From Ecdyonurus torrentis (Eukaryota; Arthropoda; Insecta; Ephemeroptera; Heptageniidae): a stretch of 64,000 bases of DNA. The position numbers and the translations under genes were made by a program. Positions within the stretch are counted from its first letter, which is position 1. Each line of letters begins with the position of its first letter. The notes beneath the pieces were generated by a model. It ran no database searches and was not told the DNA's origin. It saw only the letters and a program-made list of their open reading frames with translations. Below, piece by piece: positions 1 through 17,589 of the stretch. Where the stretch lies: contig OX439134.1 of the NCBI GenBank assembly GCA_949318235.1, forward strand, positions 23,570,662 to 23,634,661, written 5' to 3'.

Positions 1-356
1 CACAAAATAAAACAAATGCATGTTTATGACTTCACAGCTTACTAGTTTACGCGCATGGAAACATGTGAGCTTTGACTTTATACACATGCAGCTGTCATTT
101 TGTGAATTTAACACCTAATGAGCACCGATAAATTTAAATTAACGTTGATATTTAGGTTCGTTAGAACACTATACATTTTTTTTTGTTTAAAATGTACTAT
201 GTCTCTAAAGAACAGAATAAATTCTGTTTAAAATAGCTTGCAATTATAAGCTACACATAAAAATTAACAAAAGAAACTCCTCTATCGTCTAGTTCTAGTT
301 AGCATAACGTCAACTTATTGCTTTTTTCATAAACATTTATATCAGTGGGATGCGTT
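1..356. other. No gene seen
   Basis: AT-rich sequence with no convincing reading frame, exon or terminal repeat. It lies outside the large inverted repeat that starts near 357. Confidence 0.5.
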
Positions 357-991
357 TTCGTACATCATACATAAAGTCAGTACCTTATAAAAAATAATCC
401 ATTTTAAACAATTTATTGGACTGGTGACTTGGCTGAATTGTAGTTTTTTATTGTTAAAAGACAATCAGAGTTCTATTTTTAAATACTTTAATATTTTTAA
501 GCACTGAAACTGATTTATTTTATAAGGAAGGCTCCACTTCTCACGTTGCGCTGTTGACGCTCAATTGTTATTTATTTAATTTTTAAGTGCCACTAGTTCA
601 AAAATGTTGACAATTACTATTAAATGTAAGAAAATCAAGCAAGATTTGCATTTATTAAAACAATTATAGTTAAATGTAGGAGCACTGACATAAAATTAAA
701 ACCATTTAACAATTTTATACTGATACTTTTATGCCAAATTTAAAATTTACGAAATAATTTAGAGATTTATGTAAAAATAAACAAAATTACGTTGTGAGTT
801 ATAAATTTTTTACTAATTTATTTATTTATCAATATATTATAATACATCTTATTGTTATTTAACAAACTTGCAATATAAATAATGTGTTATTATATTGGTT
901 TATTTTTAGTTTTATATTCCATGTTCGAATGCAGGTAAAGTAAAAAGTATAAGACTGATATTTCTGAATGTTTTATATTGTTTAATTTCTA

Positions 992-992
<1 letters not shown>

Positions 993-1023
<31 letters not shown>
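993..1023. repeat. (CT)n microsatellite
   Basis: An uninterrupted CT run in the left arm of the large inverted repeat, mirrored by the longer (GA)n at 4311-4370 in the right arm. Confidence 0.9.
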
Positions 1024-1024
<1 letters not shown>

Positions 1025-2130
1025 ATTCTCTGTATCTCACTAATATTATACTTATACTTTATTATTATTATTATAAATTATTTTATGACACATTTCTTAT
1101 GGATGATGCATGTATCAGTAAATAATGCATCATTAATTATGTATGCCTAAATGAAGAATATAAAAAATGTATACTATACTTAACAGTTTGCTTTTGTAAC
1201 TATGCTATTTTTTAAAAGTTGATGAACCAATATACCTACTTGTGTTCTACCACTTAATCCTGACAAGGTTGTTAGCTTAATTTGGTCAACTTATTTGTTG
1301 ACACATAATATTTAAAGCAACATGAAAAGAAGAAGATAATAAGAAATAGTATGAACAACAACATTACAATAACAATATTTAAAAAAATACGTGGGTATAT
1401 TTTTATATGGAAACAATAAAAAAATCTAAATAATAATAATAAATAAATGTGTAATTTTTTCTACTCATGCAAAAATGTAAAAAAAAAAGGTTATCATGGA
1501 CAATTTCTTTTGAAACGCTTGTTTTTTTTTCTAATCAAATATTACATTTTATTAAATTTGTATAAAAAGAAATTAGTAATTTTAAATTGCAAATTTCATG
1601 ATAAAATTGTTTTCATCTAAACGTTATATAATTAAAATAATTAAATTATATCTCATGTGTTAATCTTGATTTAAACATTTTGTATTTTTAGAATCGTAAT
1701 CTTAATTCGTGGCATAAATTATATTGATCTAATTTAGATGATCGAAGTGCAGAGTGATAATAAGTGAATTATGCATTACTTAACTGAAAGTTTTGTAAAT
1801 AAAACCTTAATTTTTAAGTTTTTAACTTTAGTAATATTTGTGTTGTAACGAATATAGTTGTCACAAATGTAACAAATTTCACTGACCAACAAGATTTAAA
1901 AAAGTTTGCTTTATTCTTTCAATAAATAATATCTTGAGCATATAATGCATGAACTAAGGAAATTCAATATAGCAGAAAAACATAAAAAAAACAAAGAAAA
2001 ACATAGTATATCATGCAAAAAAAAAATCAAAATATAGTTTTCTTAATCGAGTCTTTGTGCGTTCAAATAAAATGTAAATATAAGTAAAATATTAGTGAGA
2101 TACAGAGAGTTATATAGATAATAATACATA
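1024..2130. repeat. AT-rich spacer with a weak inner inverted repeat
   Basis: No gene is visible. The segment around 1021-1062, containing a GAGATACAGAGA complement, matches inverted to 2083-2122. This suggests a second, older inverted pair inside the spacer. The rest is A/T-rich with no recognisable coding content. Confidence 0.4.
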
Positions 2131-2980
2131 TATCGTCGCCCCAGAATAGTATTGTGAAATGTGACATTTTCCAAAAAATTGAGTTAGGCGTGCCAAAATA
2201 CTTTTGCACATGTTCTTTATATATTTCTGAAAAAAAAATTGAAAAAAGTTGACTCCATCTAATTTAATTTTAACTTAATGTTAGTTAATTTAAGGTGCCA
2301 ATTTTTTTTTCAGTTCATAATTTAACCCAAAATCACTTCACTAGAGGACATGTTTTTTGAACTCCCCTATGTATGGGATGAATTTTAGCAAATTTTTTTT
2401 TCCCGAAAATTTTCAAAAAATTTACAAATTTTTTTCAAAAACTTCGAAAAAAAAATTTTTTGGCGGGAAAAAACATCATTTTTTCACATATCTAGAAATT
2501 CTTCCCATGCATTGGAGAGTTCAAAAAACAATATCCCCTGAGACGTTATTTTTTGTTTTTTCTAAAGGAAATTTGTTTTGGGAGAAAGGAGGTGGGGCAA
2601 AAGTGGGTGGTACAGGAATTCTGAATTTGTGAAAAACAGTCATGAGTTATGTCCTTGAAAAGGTTCGTATGGTTATATGCATTGAAACACAAATATTTGA
2701 ATTAATTGGCACATTTCACAATACTATTCTAGAAACTTTTTAAATTTTAGTGATTTTTTGTTGTAAGTGCATATTTCAACCCCCACTTTGGGCGTAAAGG
2801 GGTTATTATTTTGCTTTCAGTTTTTGGGACAGAGTCAGAAATGACAAACTTTAAGTGCCGCTAAAAAATTATTACTCTAAAATAAATGCATTAGACGTTA
2901 TCAAAATTTTGACTTTGAAGTCGATTTTCTCAGTTCTAACATTGTGGCTTATTTCACAATACTATTCTGGGCCGACGATA
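2131..2980. mobile_element. Non-autonomous TIR element
   Basis: The ends are inverted copies: TATCGTCG followed by CCCAGAATAGTATTGTGAAA on the left, and the complement ending ...CTGGGCCGACGATA on the right. A third copy of the internal part lies inverted near 2707-2733. The flanks are TA-rich, so a TA target is plausible. No transposase is present. The 91-codon open frame inside has low complexity and is not credited as a gene. Confidence 0.65.
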
Positions 2981-2982
2981 TA

Positions 2983-4074
2983 TCCTTGGTCAAAAATCGG
3001 GCCCGAATCGGACCCGAAATTGCCTAAAATTCGGATCAAATTTCGAATCCGAATCTGCCCCGATTCTTGGCAGAAACTGCCCAGAAGTGGCCAAGAATCC
3101 TGGTAGAAACGGGGCAGAAGCTGCCAAGAATCGGGGCCGATTCGGGAGCAAATCGGGACAAATTCGGAAGCAAATCAGGGCAGCTTCGGAAGCAAATCGG
3201 ATCAATTTCGTAAGACTTTTGGGTTCATTTGCGGGCTTTCACTTTTGATTCATAATATTAATTTTTCATGCAAAACACTTTAAATATTAAAAAAATATTC
3301 AATTCAACATGCTTTTTTTCTCTAAATATAAAGCTTAACAAAAAAAAATAAAAAATAATTTATATATAAAATGATGACAAAACTACAGCAATTTTTTTTC
3401 CAGAGTCCTTTTGTATAATTAAATGTAGACAGATCAATAAAGAAAACAATAATTATAATAAAAAGGGCACAAATTATCAAATAATAAAGTATCGGGTATA
3501 TTGTCTACGCAGACATAGTTGCTATTTTGTTAATAGAAAAGCTTACGAGACGATCGTAAGTCAAGCCCACGGTAATAAGCTTCATAAGCTTCCCCGAACG
3601 CGGTCATGTAACATATATATTTACAAATATTAGCTTATATAATTGAGTTACTGAACAAATTTGTTTTGTTAAATATGACTTACCCATTTAAAAATAAAAT
3701 TCACATTAGCTAACCTTTCAGTACTTGCTTAAAACACCTTTAATTTTAATAAATACTAGGAATTTAGCCGGTACATGTCAACGACATTTTTGTCACCAGC
3801 TGAACAGTTACTTTTCTATTCCACTTTCCTTTTTACGATGCGCGCGCAATTTTCAATTTTGGCCCGATTTTGACCCGCTTTTGGTCCGAAAGTGTGTTAA
3901 AAGCACTTTTACTTTCGAACGTATTTCGGAAGCAAATCGGAGCATGATCAAAAGCGGAATGAAATCGGGTCCGCCGTCCGAAAATAATAATTCAGGCCCG
4001 AAATTGAAAGTTCGGATCCGAATTTGTATTTTTTGTGCTGGCAGAATTAATTCGGGCCCGATTTTTGACCAGGG
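2983..4074. mobile_element. TIR element with TA duplication, GGTCAAAAATCGGGCCCGAA ends
   Basis: The left end reads TCCTTGG then TCAAAAATCGGGCCCGAAT. The right end is the complement of CCCTGG plus the same run. TA dinucleotides at 2981-2982 and 4075-4076 fit a 2-bp target duplication. Both halves contain subterminal direct repeats of a CGGAAGCAAATCGG-type motif (for example near 3160, 3190 and 3930). There is no transposase frame, so it is a non-autonomous DNA element of about 1.09 kb. It abuts the preceding element. Confidence 0.75.
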
Positions 4075-4094
4075 TATATATATATATATATATA

Positions 4095-4189
<95 letters not shown>

Positions 4190-4223
4190 TATATAGTATG
4201 TAGTATATATATTTAGTAAGAAA

Positions 4224-4294
<71 letters not shown>

Positions 4295-4308
4295 ATATAT
4301 ATGTTTAT

Positions 4309-4370
<62 letters not shown>
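4075..4370. repeat. (TA)n tracts then (GA)n
   Basis: Two long (TA)n runs are split by a short AGTAAGAAAAAA island near 4213-4228, then a pure (GA)n at 4311-4370. Open frames of alternating Tyr-Ile here are translation artefacts. Confidence 0.9.
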
Positions 4371-4376
<6 letters not shown>

Positions 4377-4481
4377 GAAAATAAACAATAAAAAATAATC
4401 AGAAATATTGGTCTAATATTTTTTTTACCTGCATTCTAACATGGCATAACAATAAAAAAAACTAAAAATAGACCAATATAC

Positions 4482-4875
4482 AGCTCTATGCAAAGAATGT
4501 CAGATGTGGTAGTTTTTACTAAACAGAGCAAGGTGTGGAAATATTGAAATTATCGACCAATGAGAAATGGACGTAACAATTTTTGTGAAATACATCGGAG
4601 ATGTGTTGCATTTGCATGTATTTAGACACCTCCTCTTTACCTCCCCTGAGTCAGGTAGCCAAAACAAGCAAGCAGGAGAGAGAATACCGAGCAGATCACA
4701 CGAGAGCAACAGTGAGAGAGAGAGAGACAGAGAGAGAGAGAGAAAGAGACAGAGAGAGAGAGAGAGAGCATTGAGATGTGCTGCTTGCTTCTCGAGCAAG
4801 AAGTGAGGTTTGCTGCTTACCTGGTGGTACGAAGTCCACGCTCATCTCAATGTCACCTTTCGCGGCATATCTCTC

Positions 4876-4922
<47 letters not shown>

Positions 4923-5159
4923 CTGTTGCTCTCCATCTTGTGTGATCTGCTCGGTTTTCTCTCTCCTGCTTGCTTATTTTGGCAACCGGACTCAGGGAAC
5001 CTAAAAAAGAGGTGTCTAAATGCATGTAAATGCAACACATCTCCGATATGTTTCACAAAAATTACTACGGTCACTTCTCATTGGTCAATCATTTCAATAT
5101 TTCCACACATTGCTCTGTTTAGTAAAAACTACCACGTCTAAAATTCTCTGCATAGAGCT
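4482..5159. mobile_element. Foldback element nested in the inverted-repeat arm
   Basis: The ends AGCTCTATGC and GCATAGAGCT begin inverted arms of roughly 300 bp. The arms share TAGTTTTTACTAAACAGAGC near the ends and GGAGATGTGTTGCATTTGCA further in. Each arm carries a purine/pyrimidine microsatellite, (GA)n at about 4712-4768 and (CT)n at about 4871-4915. The overlapping open frames on both strands are the two arms read in mirror image and are not credited as genes. Compared with the opposite arm of the big inverted repeat, this segment is an extra insertion. Confidence 0.75.
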
Positions 5160-5774
5160 TTATTTATATTAGAAGTTTGTTAAATAACAATAAGATGTTT
5201 TATAATATATTGATAAATAAATAGAACAGTAAAAAGTTTATAACTCACAGTGCAATTTTATTTATTTTTACAAAAATCTTTAAAAATAATTTGTAAATTT
5301 TTAATTTGGCATAAAAGTATCAGTATAACATTGTTGCATGATTTTATTTTATGTCAGTGCACCTACATTTCTCATATATTAATGTGGTAAACGCAAATCT
5401 TGATTGATTTTCTTACATTTATTAGAAATTGTCAACATTTTTTTAACACCGGCATTTAAAAATTAAATAAACAGCGCAACGTGCGAAGTGGAGCCAAAAA
5501 TTAAGTAAAATTAAATAGATTTTTCCTTTAAAATAATTAAGTTTAGGTGATTAAAAATATTAAAATATTTAAATATAATATAGAACTTTAAATATCTTTT
5601 AACATAAAAAAACTACAATTTAGCCAAGTCAACAGGCAAATAAATTGTTTAAAATGGATGATTTTTTATAAGGTGCTGACTTCATGTATGATGTACGAAT
5701 ATGACAACGGGGTTTTATTAACTTGTACATTTACCATACTTAAAGGCCTTGTCCTCTTTCCCTTTTATCATTCA

Positions 5775-6080
5775 GAAACTATACTGATAAATACAATATC
5801 TAAGTATCTATGAATTAGATACTACAGTTTGTTTTTTTATTTATTTTAACTGTTTTTTCACGTATCTGACGTTACAATGTACCGATTGGTCCATAATAGC
5901 GCTAAAAAAACTTATAGAAAAGGCTTTAATTTATCACGTGACCAGACCAGTGACTGTGATTAGTAGCGGAACATTGTGATGTTAAATAAGTGAAATAACT
6001 GTAAAAATAAAATTTAGAAAATCAACTTGTTGGGGTCTAATTCATGAATAATAAAGTATAGTTATTTTTATTATTAATCT
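5775..6080. mobile_element. MITE, TATCTGACGT family, copy 1
   Basis: A palindromic element of about 300 bp. The outer arms read roughly AATTAGATAC...GTCTAATTCATGAATAATAA. The inner arms are CACGTATCTGACGTTAC and a diverged mirror. It matches 35591-35890 and 55226-55530 in terminal, inner and central parts, including a CACGTGACCAGA-like core. It lies directly upstream of the lectin exon. Confidence 0.75.
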
Positions 6081-6138
6081 AGTATTCTAGATGCTTGAAA
6101 ATTAAGTTGATAAAGCCTTTAATTTTCTGGTTCTTCAG

Positions 6139-6383
6139 GAAGTTTAGGTTTTTGGAACTTCTGGACAAGTTGGAAAGATGAAGCCAAAGAAGTAACTTGG
6201 AAATGGTCAACAAAAGATACTAAACTGAAACAAAATATATTTTGTGATATTTCTTTAAATGCAGCCAACAATGCAAATGTTTGTATACTTTCGTTTAACT
6301 GGAATTCTCAATTAAGATACGTAGATGCCAATTGTTCTATGACATCTAATTTTATATGTGAAATAAATGACAAATGTAATTAA
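6139..6383 (+). CDS. C-type-lectin-like domain, terminal exon
   Basis: Translation after a good acceptor (TTCTGGTTCTTCAG at 6125-6138) gives an 80-residue stretch ending in TAA at 6381. The first two bases complete a codon begun in the previous exon. Visible C-type-lectin landmarks are a W-rich start (FWNFWTSWKDE), EVTWKWS, a VCIL strand, then NCS and FICE, which fit the C2, C3 and C4 cysteines of the fold. Two further cysteines (FCD and KCN) are present. The usual EPN/QPD and WND calcium/sugar motifs are absent, so canonical sugar binding is doubtful. The exon carrying C1 and any signal peptide was not found upstream, where transposons dominate. The family assignment rests on this pattern alone. 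It could be the last exon of a relative of the secreted gene at 50520-59793, but the sequence does not prove that. Confidence 0.72.
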
Positions 6384-6456
6384 TCTGACATTTAAAGTCA
6401 TACACCAAAAAAAAAGTTTTTTTTTATATCTTAAACTTCTTGATGAAACTTCCATA

Positions 6457-6462
6457 AATAAA
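6457..6462 (+). terminator. Polyadenylation signal AATAAA
   Basis: AATAAA lies 74 bases after the lectin stop codon. It is the first such hexamer downstream on this strand and a plausible 3' end signal. Confidence 0.5.
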
Positions 6463-6482
6463 TTTAGTTAGTCTTAAAACCA

Positions 6483-6840
6483 AACTGTAGCTCTGTAGGA
6501 TTGATCTGAATGGATTTATGCAACCCGAATAATGTTTTCATACTAATTTTTGCATGTTATGACGTCAGAAACATTATTGGTCACTAAAATTGCATACTTT
6601 TTAGTATTTGTACAAATTCGCGTGGGGCTACATTAACAGTCTAGTAAACATTTTCGTCAGTTTTAAATATGTTATTTTGTGTTTATTTAGTAAAAACCAC
6701 ATTAAGTTTTTTATCTATGCTTTTAAGAATAAGCACAATTAGTTATGTTATGAATCTTATAAGAAAATAATTTTGTATTTGCACTTTTTACTTTTTTACA
6801 TTTTTAGACGTTAAGTAATAAAATAAAATCTTTAGTAGAG
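6483..6840 (+). repeat. Partial copy of the GCAACCCGCA...TTTTCATACTA repeat
   Basis: It resembles the element at 56384-57295: CTGTAGCTCTGTAGGATT, then ATGCAACCCGAATAATG, TTTTCATACTAATTTTTGCA and a TGACGTCA-like block follow in the same order. Only one end is recognisable here, so it is a truncated or decayed copy. Confidence 0.55.
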
Positions 6841-6915
6841 AAACTTCAATTTTTTGTGACAATTTTACATTTTCCTCTATAATAAAATTTAAATACAGAT
6901 GTGATAGCCATAAAT

Positions 6916-7128
6916 TTCGATTGCTCCGCGAAAAACTGAATTATCTATAGTCTCCGTTCGCCTCAAATTTGGAACATCTGCACTATCCGCCTCTCCAAAA
7001 ATAGAAGTATTTGTAATGGAGGGCAGGTAAGAGATGCTTCAAAATCAGGTGAGGCGGAAAGCGCAGATCTTCCAAATTTGAGGTGCACGGCGACTATAGA
7101 TAGTTCAGTTTTCCGCGGAGCCATGGAT
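6916..7128. mobile_element. Short hairpin MITE
   Basis: About 70 bases around GCTCCGCGAAAAACTGAA on the left pair with TTCAGTTTTCCGCGGAGC on the right. The arms include the CTATCTATAGTC core and a CTCAAATTTGGAA block. The loop is about 70 bases. No coding content. Confidence 0.75.
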
Positions 7129-7139
7129 ATTTAGATATA

Positions 7140-8745
<1,606 letters not shown>

Positions 8746-8900
8746 TTTCGAATATTTAATTTCGAGCGAGGTTGCATGATGATAAGAAATTTTCTCGGTG
8801 AAATTGAATTATTGTCTTACCTTCTGTGAAGACACTGGGCTTTACACTCGCTGCTATCACTATTTTAAATAACAATGAAAAAATAATAGTCACTTTGTAC

Positions 8901-9719
<819 letters not shown>

Positions 9720-9860
9720 GTACATAATTATAAAAACACTCAATTCACAGTCTTTTTAAAAATTACATAGCTATGTTATTTACACACAATGTTTAACGTT
9801 TTCGGAGACTATATATAAAAAATGATACATACTGTCTTTCTCCTTCCTCAGAACTGAAAA

Positions 9861-10460
9861 CTAAACTCTCACTCTCTGCCGTGCTGAAATCTTGAGGGGA
9901 GGAGAGGGCGTACGCGCCTCGTCAGGTTTAAGCGAAACGTTGACTTTATTTTTAGTACGATTACATGGTACTTTCTTATCAAATGGTTTCAAAAGGGGGA
10001 TCCAAATGCGTGGCAATTCAAAACGTGGTTGACTGATAATTGTTTCATTTTTCCTTCTTGCCATTTCTATTGCTTCTAAAATTTTTCTCTTTTTATAATG
10101 ACTTTCGATCTCTACCTATAATTTTAGCTTCTTCCCATTGAGTTTTGTGATTATTATCCAGAGCATGGTCCACAAGTTTTGAATATCCTGTATCTCTTTT
10201 TTCTGTTTTTTGCTTGAGCTCTATTACCCTAATATCTAAAGGGCGACCAGTTTTACCGATGTACTCCATTTCACAATCACAGGGTATTGAGTATACAATA
10301 TTTTTATTCATACTTTTTTTCATGTCTGGTTTAGTACGTACTAATTTTGATTTTATAGTTTCTCTTGACGAACACTCAAATCTTAAATTTACTTCTCTGC
10401 CAACTCTTTGTAATTTTTCACTTAGTCCTTGAACATAAGGGATGCAAATTGTACCAGCTG
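9861..10460 (-). pseudogene. Penelope-like GIY-YIG endonuclease fragment
   Basis: Reading on the minus strand gives a linker with TICIPYVQGLSEKLQRVG, then NIVYSIPCDCEMEYIGKTGR and DIRVIELKQK, the GIY-YIG core with the Arg that follows it. The conserved His is changed: ELK here versus EHK in the plus copy. A frameshift near 10064-10092 separates this from the C-terminal part (ISQPRFELPRIWIP ... RQRVRV). The upstream reverse transcriptase is missing. It is inactive and mirrored by the copy at 10462-11121. Confidence 0.8.
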
Positions 10461-10461
10461 T

Positions 10462-11121
10462 TATTGAAAGACGAAGAAAGTTTCGTTGCAAATATATTAA
10501 CAGAAAATGACTATACACCACAATTTATTAAAAAATTACAGAGAAAAAAAAAAGAACAAACAAAAATAGAAAAAGAAAAACCAGCTGGTACAATTTGCAT
10601 CCCTTATGTTCAAGGACTAAGGGAAAAATTACAAAGAGTTGGCAGAGAAGTAAATTAAAGATTTGTGTGTTCGTATGAATAAAAATGTTGTATACTCAAT
10701 ACCCTGTGATTGTAAAATGGAATACATCGGTAAAACTGGTCGCCCTTTAGATATTAGGGTAATAGAGCACAAGCAAAAAACAGAAAAAAGAGATACAGGA
10801 TATTCAAAACTTGTGGACCATGCTCTGGATAATAATCACAAAATTCAAAGAGAAGAAGCTAAAATTATAGGTAGAGAAAGTCATTATAAAAAGAGAAAAT
10901 TTTTAGAAGGAATAGAAATGGCAAGAAGGAAAAATGAAACAATTATCAGTCAACCAAGTTTTGAATTGCCACGCATTTGGATCCCCCTTTTGAAACCATT
11001 TGATAAGAAAGTACCATATAATCGTACTAAAAATAAAGTCAACGTTTCGCTTGCACCTGACGAGGCGCGTACGCCCTCTCCTCCCCTCAGGAGGTCAGCA
11101 CGGCAGAGAGTGAGAGTTTAG
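10462..11121 (+). pseudogene. Penelope-like GIY-YIG endonuclease fragment
   Basis: The plus-strand copy starts slightly further upstream in the protein (DEESFVANILTENDYTPQFI, then a Lys/Glu-rich linker) and shares TICIPYVQGLREKLQRVG with the minus copy. A stop follows REVN near 10655, and part of the region linking to the nuclease is deleted. From 10663 an open frame carries NVVYSIPCDCKMEYIGKTGR, RPLDIRVIEHKQK (Arg, Glu and His of the GIY-YIG fold) and a basic tail ending RQRVRV. No reverse transcriptase domain is present. It is a pseudogene, although its last 152 codons are open. Confidence 0.8.
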
Positions 11122-11383
11122 TTTTCAGTTCTGAGGAAGGAGACAGACAGTATGTATCATTTGTGATATATAGTCTCCGAAAATCTTAAACATTGTGTGT
11201 AAATAGCATAGCTATGTAATTTTTAAAAAGACTGTGAATTGAGTGTTTTTATAATTATGTACAAAGTGACTATAATTTTTTCATTGTTATTTAAAATAGT
11301 GATAGCAGCGAGTGTAAAGCCCAGTGTCTTCACAGAAGGTAAGACAATAATTCTATTTCACCGAGAAAATTTCTTATCATATA

Positions 11384-11738
11384 TATTTATATATGGCTTG
11401 CATATTTTTAAAACGCACAAAAGAACACCCCTAAATGGAATTTCATGAAATTAATATATTTTGTAGGTGGGACCCTAAATATGATAAATTTTGAGTTTTA
11501 GGTCGATCCAATAAAAAATCGAATTTTAGGGTGCGAAATTTAAAATAGAAAAGCTTCATAGGAATAAATTAATAAAAAATAAATATTATATTTTTAATAA
11601 TCAGTTTATATTTTTTCATATACTACAATATTTAATGTATCCACTAGCATGAAAAATATCAACTATACTTTAATTGATTGTACAGCAAAAATCGATTATT
11701 ATGGCCCAAAATCACAACTTTTGGCTATAGAAATATAG
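11384..11738. other. No gene seen
   Basis: AT-rich. Two GGGACCCTAAA / TTTAGGGTG half-sites near 11469 and 11526 face each other and may be a decayed small element, but the evidence is thin. Confidence 0.3.
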
Positions 11739-13004
11739 CTATTTCTCCTGAACCACCGCGAATTTTGAAATGAAACAAATTTCAGAAATACATGACAATA
11801 TACCTATTTAAAAAAATTAACAAACATTTTTTGTCTGCGTTAACAGAATTACGCGGGAGCTTCAAAGTTAGCCATTTTTGAAAAATGTTTGAATTTTGCG
11901 ATTTTCAAATGCGATTTTTTCAAAATTGTTATTATAATTTTTCTTATTTCTTGATATATATTAGTCAAAACCTTGTTATTTACATTGATATAGGTTTTAG
12001 CTTGCAAGATATAAAAATAATTTTTTACGATTCTTTTAAACAATAATATTTTACAAAGAGTGATTTTGTGTATATTTTAGTTATATGATTTTTTGGTGCA
12101 AGAAGTTATGTTTATATGTTTAATGAATTTTATAAAATATAAAAGGGTTCATCCTTGTCACCACCCACCCACCTACTGACCACGCTTCCTTTTTTTTTTT
12201 TTTTTTTGTTAGTGAACCATATAAAATTTTTTTTTTTTGATTATTTGAAATATTTTTACCAATCCTTGGCCAATGAAAATCACGGGGAGATTTCAAGCTG
12301 AATCCCGTCAGGTAGGAATAGGTTAAAAGGAAAATAAGGTAATGGTCGGAGACAGAAATTTGTAATTTGTAATAAATATATGAAATAAAAAATATAAAAA
12401 ATATGTAAATATAGGAAATAAACTTCATACACAAATACTTTTATAATAATATTTACATAATAATGCTGTTAGTTAATTTATCATTAGTTCTCAATTTCAC
12501 ACAAATCACTAAAATTTAATTTGTATGTTACATTTTCACAAACTTCAAAAAAAAAGGAGGCGTGGTCAGTGGGTGGGTGGTGACTAGGATGAACCCTTTT
12601 ATATTTTAAAATATTCGTTAAACATAAAAACATAATTTCTTGCACCAAAAAATCATATAACTGAAATATACACAAAATCACTCTTTGAAAAATATGATTG
12701 TTTAAAAAAATCGTAAATTTTTTTTTATATCTTGCAAGCTGAAACCTATATCAATGTAAAGAACAAGGTTTGGACTAATATATATCAAGAAATACGAAAA
12801 ATAAAAATACCACTTTTTGAAAAAAATCGCATTTGAAAATCGCAAAATTTAAACATTTTTCAAAAATGGCTAACTTTGAAGCTTCCGTTTAATTCTGTTA
12901 ACGCAGACAAAAAATGTTTGTTAATTTTTTTGAGATAGGTATATTGTCATGTATTTCTGAAATTTGTTTATTTTAAAATTCGCGGTGGTTCAGGAGAAAA
13001 ATAT
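11739..13004. repeat. Inverted repeat / foldback element
   Basis: The left arm (about 11739-12200) returns reverse-complemented at about 12530-13004. Landmarks are TTTCTCCTGAACCACCGCGA, AATGGCTAACTTTGAAGC (complement on the left) and the CCACCCACCCAC / GTGGGTGGGTGG pair near 12162 and 12570. The arms are about 460 bp with scattered mismatches. Short open frames on both sides are mirror artefacts. No transposase and no clear target duplication. Confidence 0.75.
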
Positions 13005-13041
13005 TCATGGTTCAGAAAAAAAACATATATATAAATATATA

Positions 13042-16734
<3,693 letters not shown>

Positions 16735-17589
16735 TGGAGACCAGATTTTCAGGTGATCACCTTTTCGTTGCTATAAAAAATATGTTACTTTTTTATAAGA
16801 ATGTCCATGAACTAGTAACTTTTGAGCCGTTTGAGATCAACTTTTTTTATCGTTTTTTTCACTTTTTTTAACTTTTTTCAGGTTTTATCAACTTTTTTCA
16901 CATTTATATCACCTTTTATCACCTTTTCATTAACGTTTTCACCTAAATGAGGATTTTGTTTAAAAATTTACAAAACATTAAAAAAAAAATCCGGAATTTT
17001 TTAAAACAGTGATACATTGCATGCCATCTAGTGACAGATTTTAAAATTTATTTGTTGAAACAGTTCCTTTACAAACAAAATAATTAATTTTAACTGCGCG
17101 CTTTTATTTTATATAAAATTATATTATTTCTCGCTGATCAGCTGACAGCTGATTTACGTTTCTTTTCATTAGCGAAATCATTAGCATCGTGGGGTATCTC
17201 GTGTTTTAATATGCATGTGCGTTAAGCTTTGTAATTAGTTCCGCGGTACAAAGATTTGAAAACTGAAAGCCGCAAACAGTGCAACAAGTTACTACAAGTT
17301 AAAAAATTGTTTGGAATAAAAAAACATTTACTGTAATGCCTGCTTGAAAAATGTAAGTAAATAAAAACAAACTGTGGAATCCATCATTTTTTTATTATAA
17401 ACGTTTACCAAATTCTGTACTTACTTTTTTCTTTATGTTTGTCAGGTACCATTTAAACAGAAATCACACATTACAAGCTATTTAATTTCAAAGGCTCACG
17501 CGGCTTGCTATGGCAACTGGCAAGAAAATTGCAAGCGACAACAACAACAAAGAGCATTGAGGAGAAAGAAAAAGAGGACATAGGAGATC

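Larger units (their letters stand above)
357..5699. repeat. Large interrupted inverted repeat (arms ~0.7 kb and ~1.4 kb)
   Basis: The stretch from about 357 to 1035 reappears reverse-complemented between about 4311 and 5699. The outer edges match as TTCGTACATCATACAT on the left and its complement on the right. Shared landmarks include the CACGTTGCGCTGTT-like segment near 542 and its complement near 5475. The right arm is longer because a foldback element (4482-5159) sits inside it. Both arms carry a (CT)n/(GA)n tract at the mirrored position (993-1023 and 4311-4370). The spacer holds two TIR elements. It is probably a foldback transposon or an inverted duplication. No transposase and no clear target-site duplication were found. 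Confidence 0.75.

Noticed and set aside
4500..5141. Overlapping ~100-codon frames on both strands
   Set aside because: They are mirror-image arms of the foldback element with (GA)n/(CT)n giving Arg-Glu or Ser-Leu runs.
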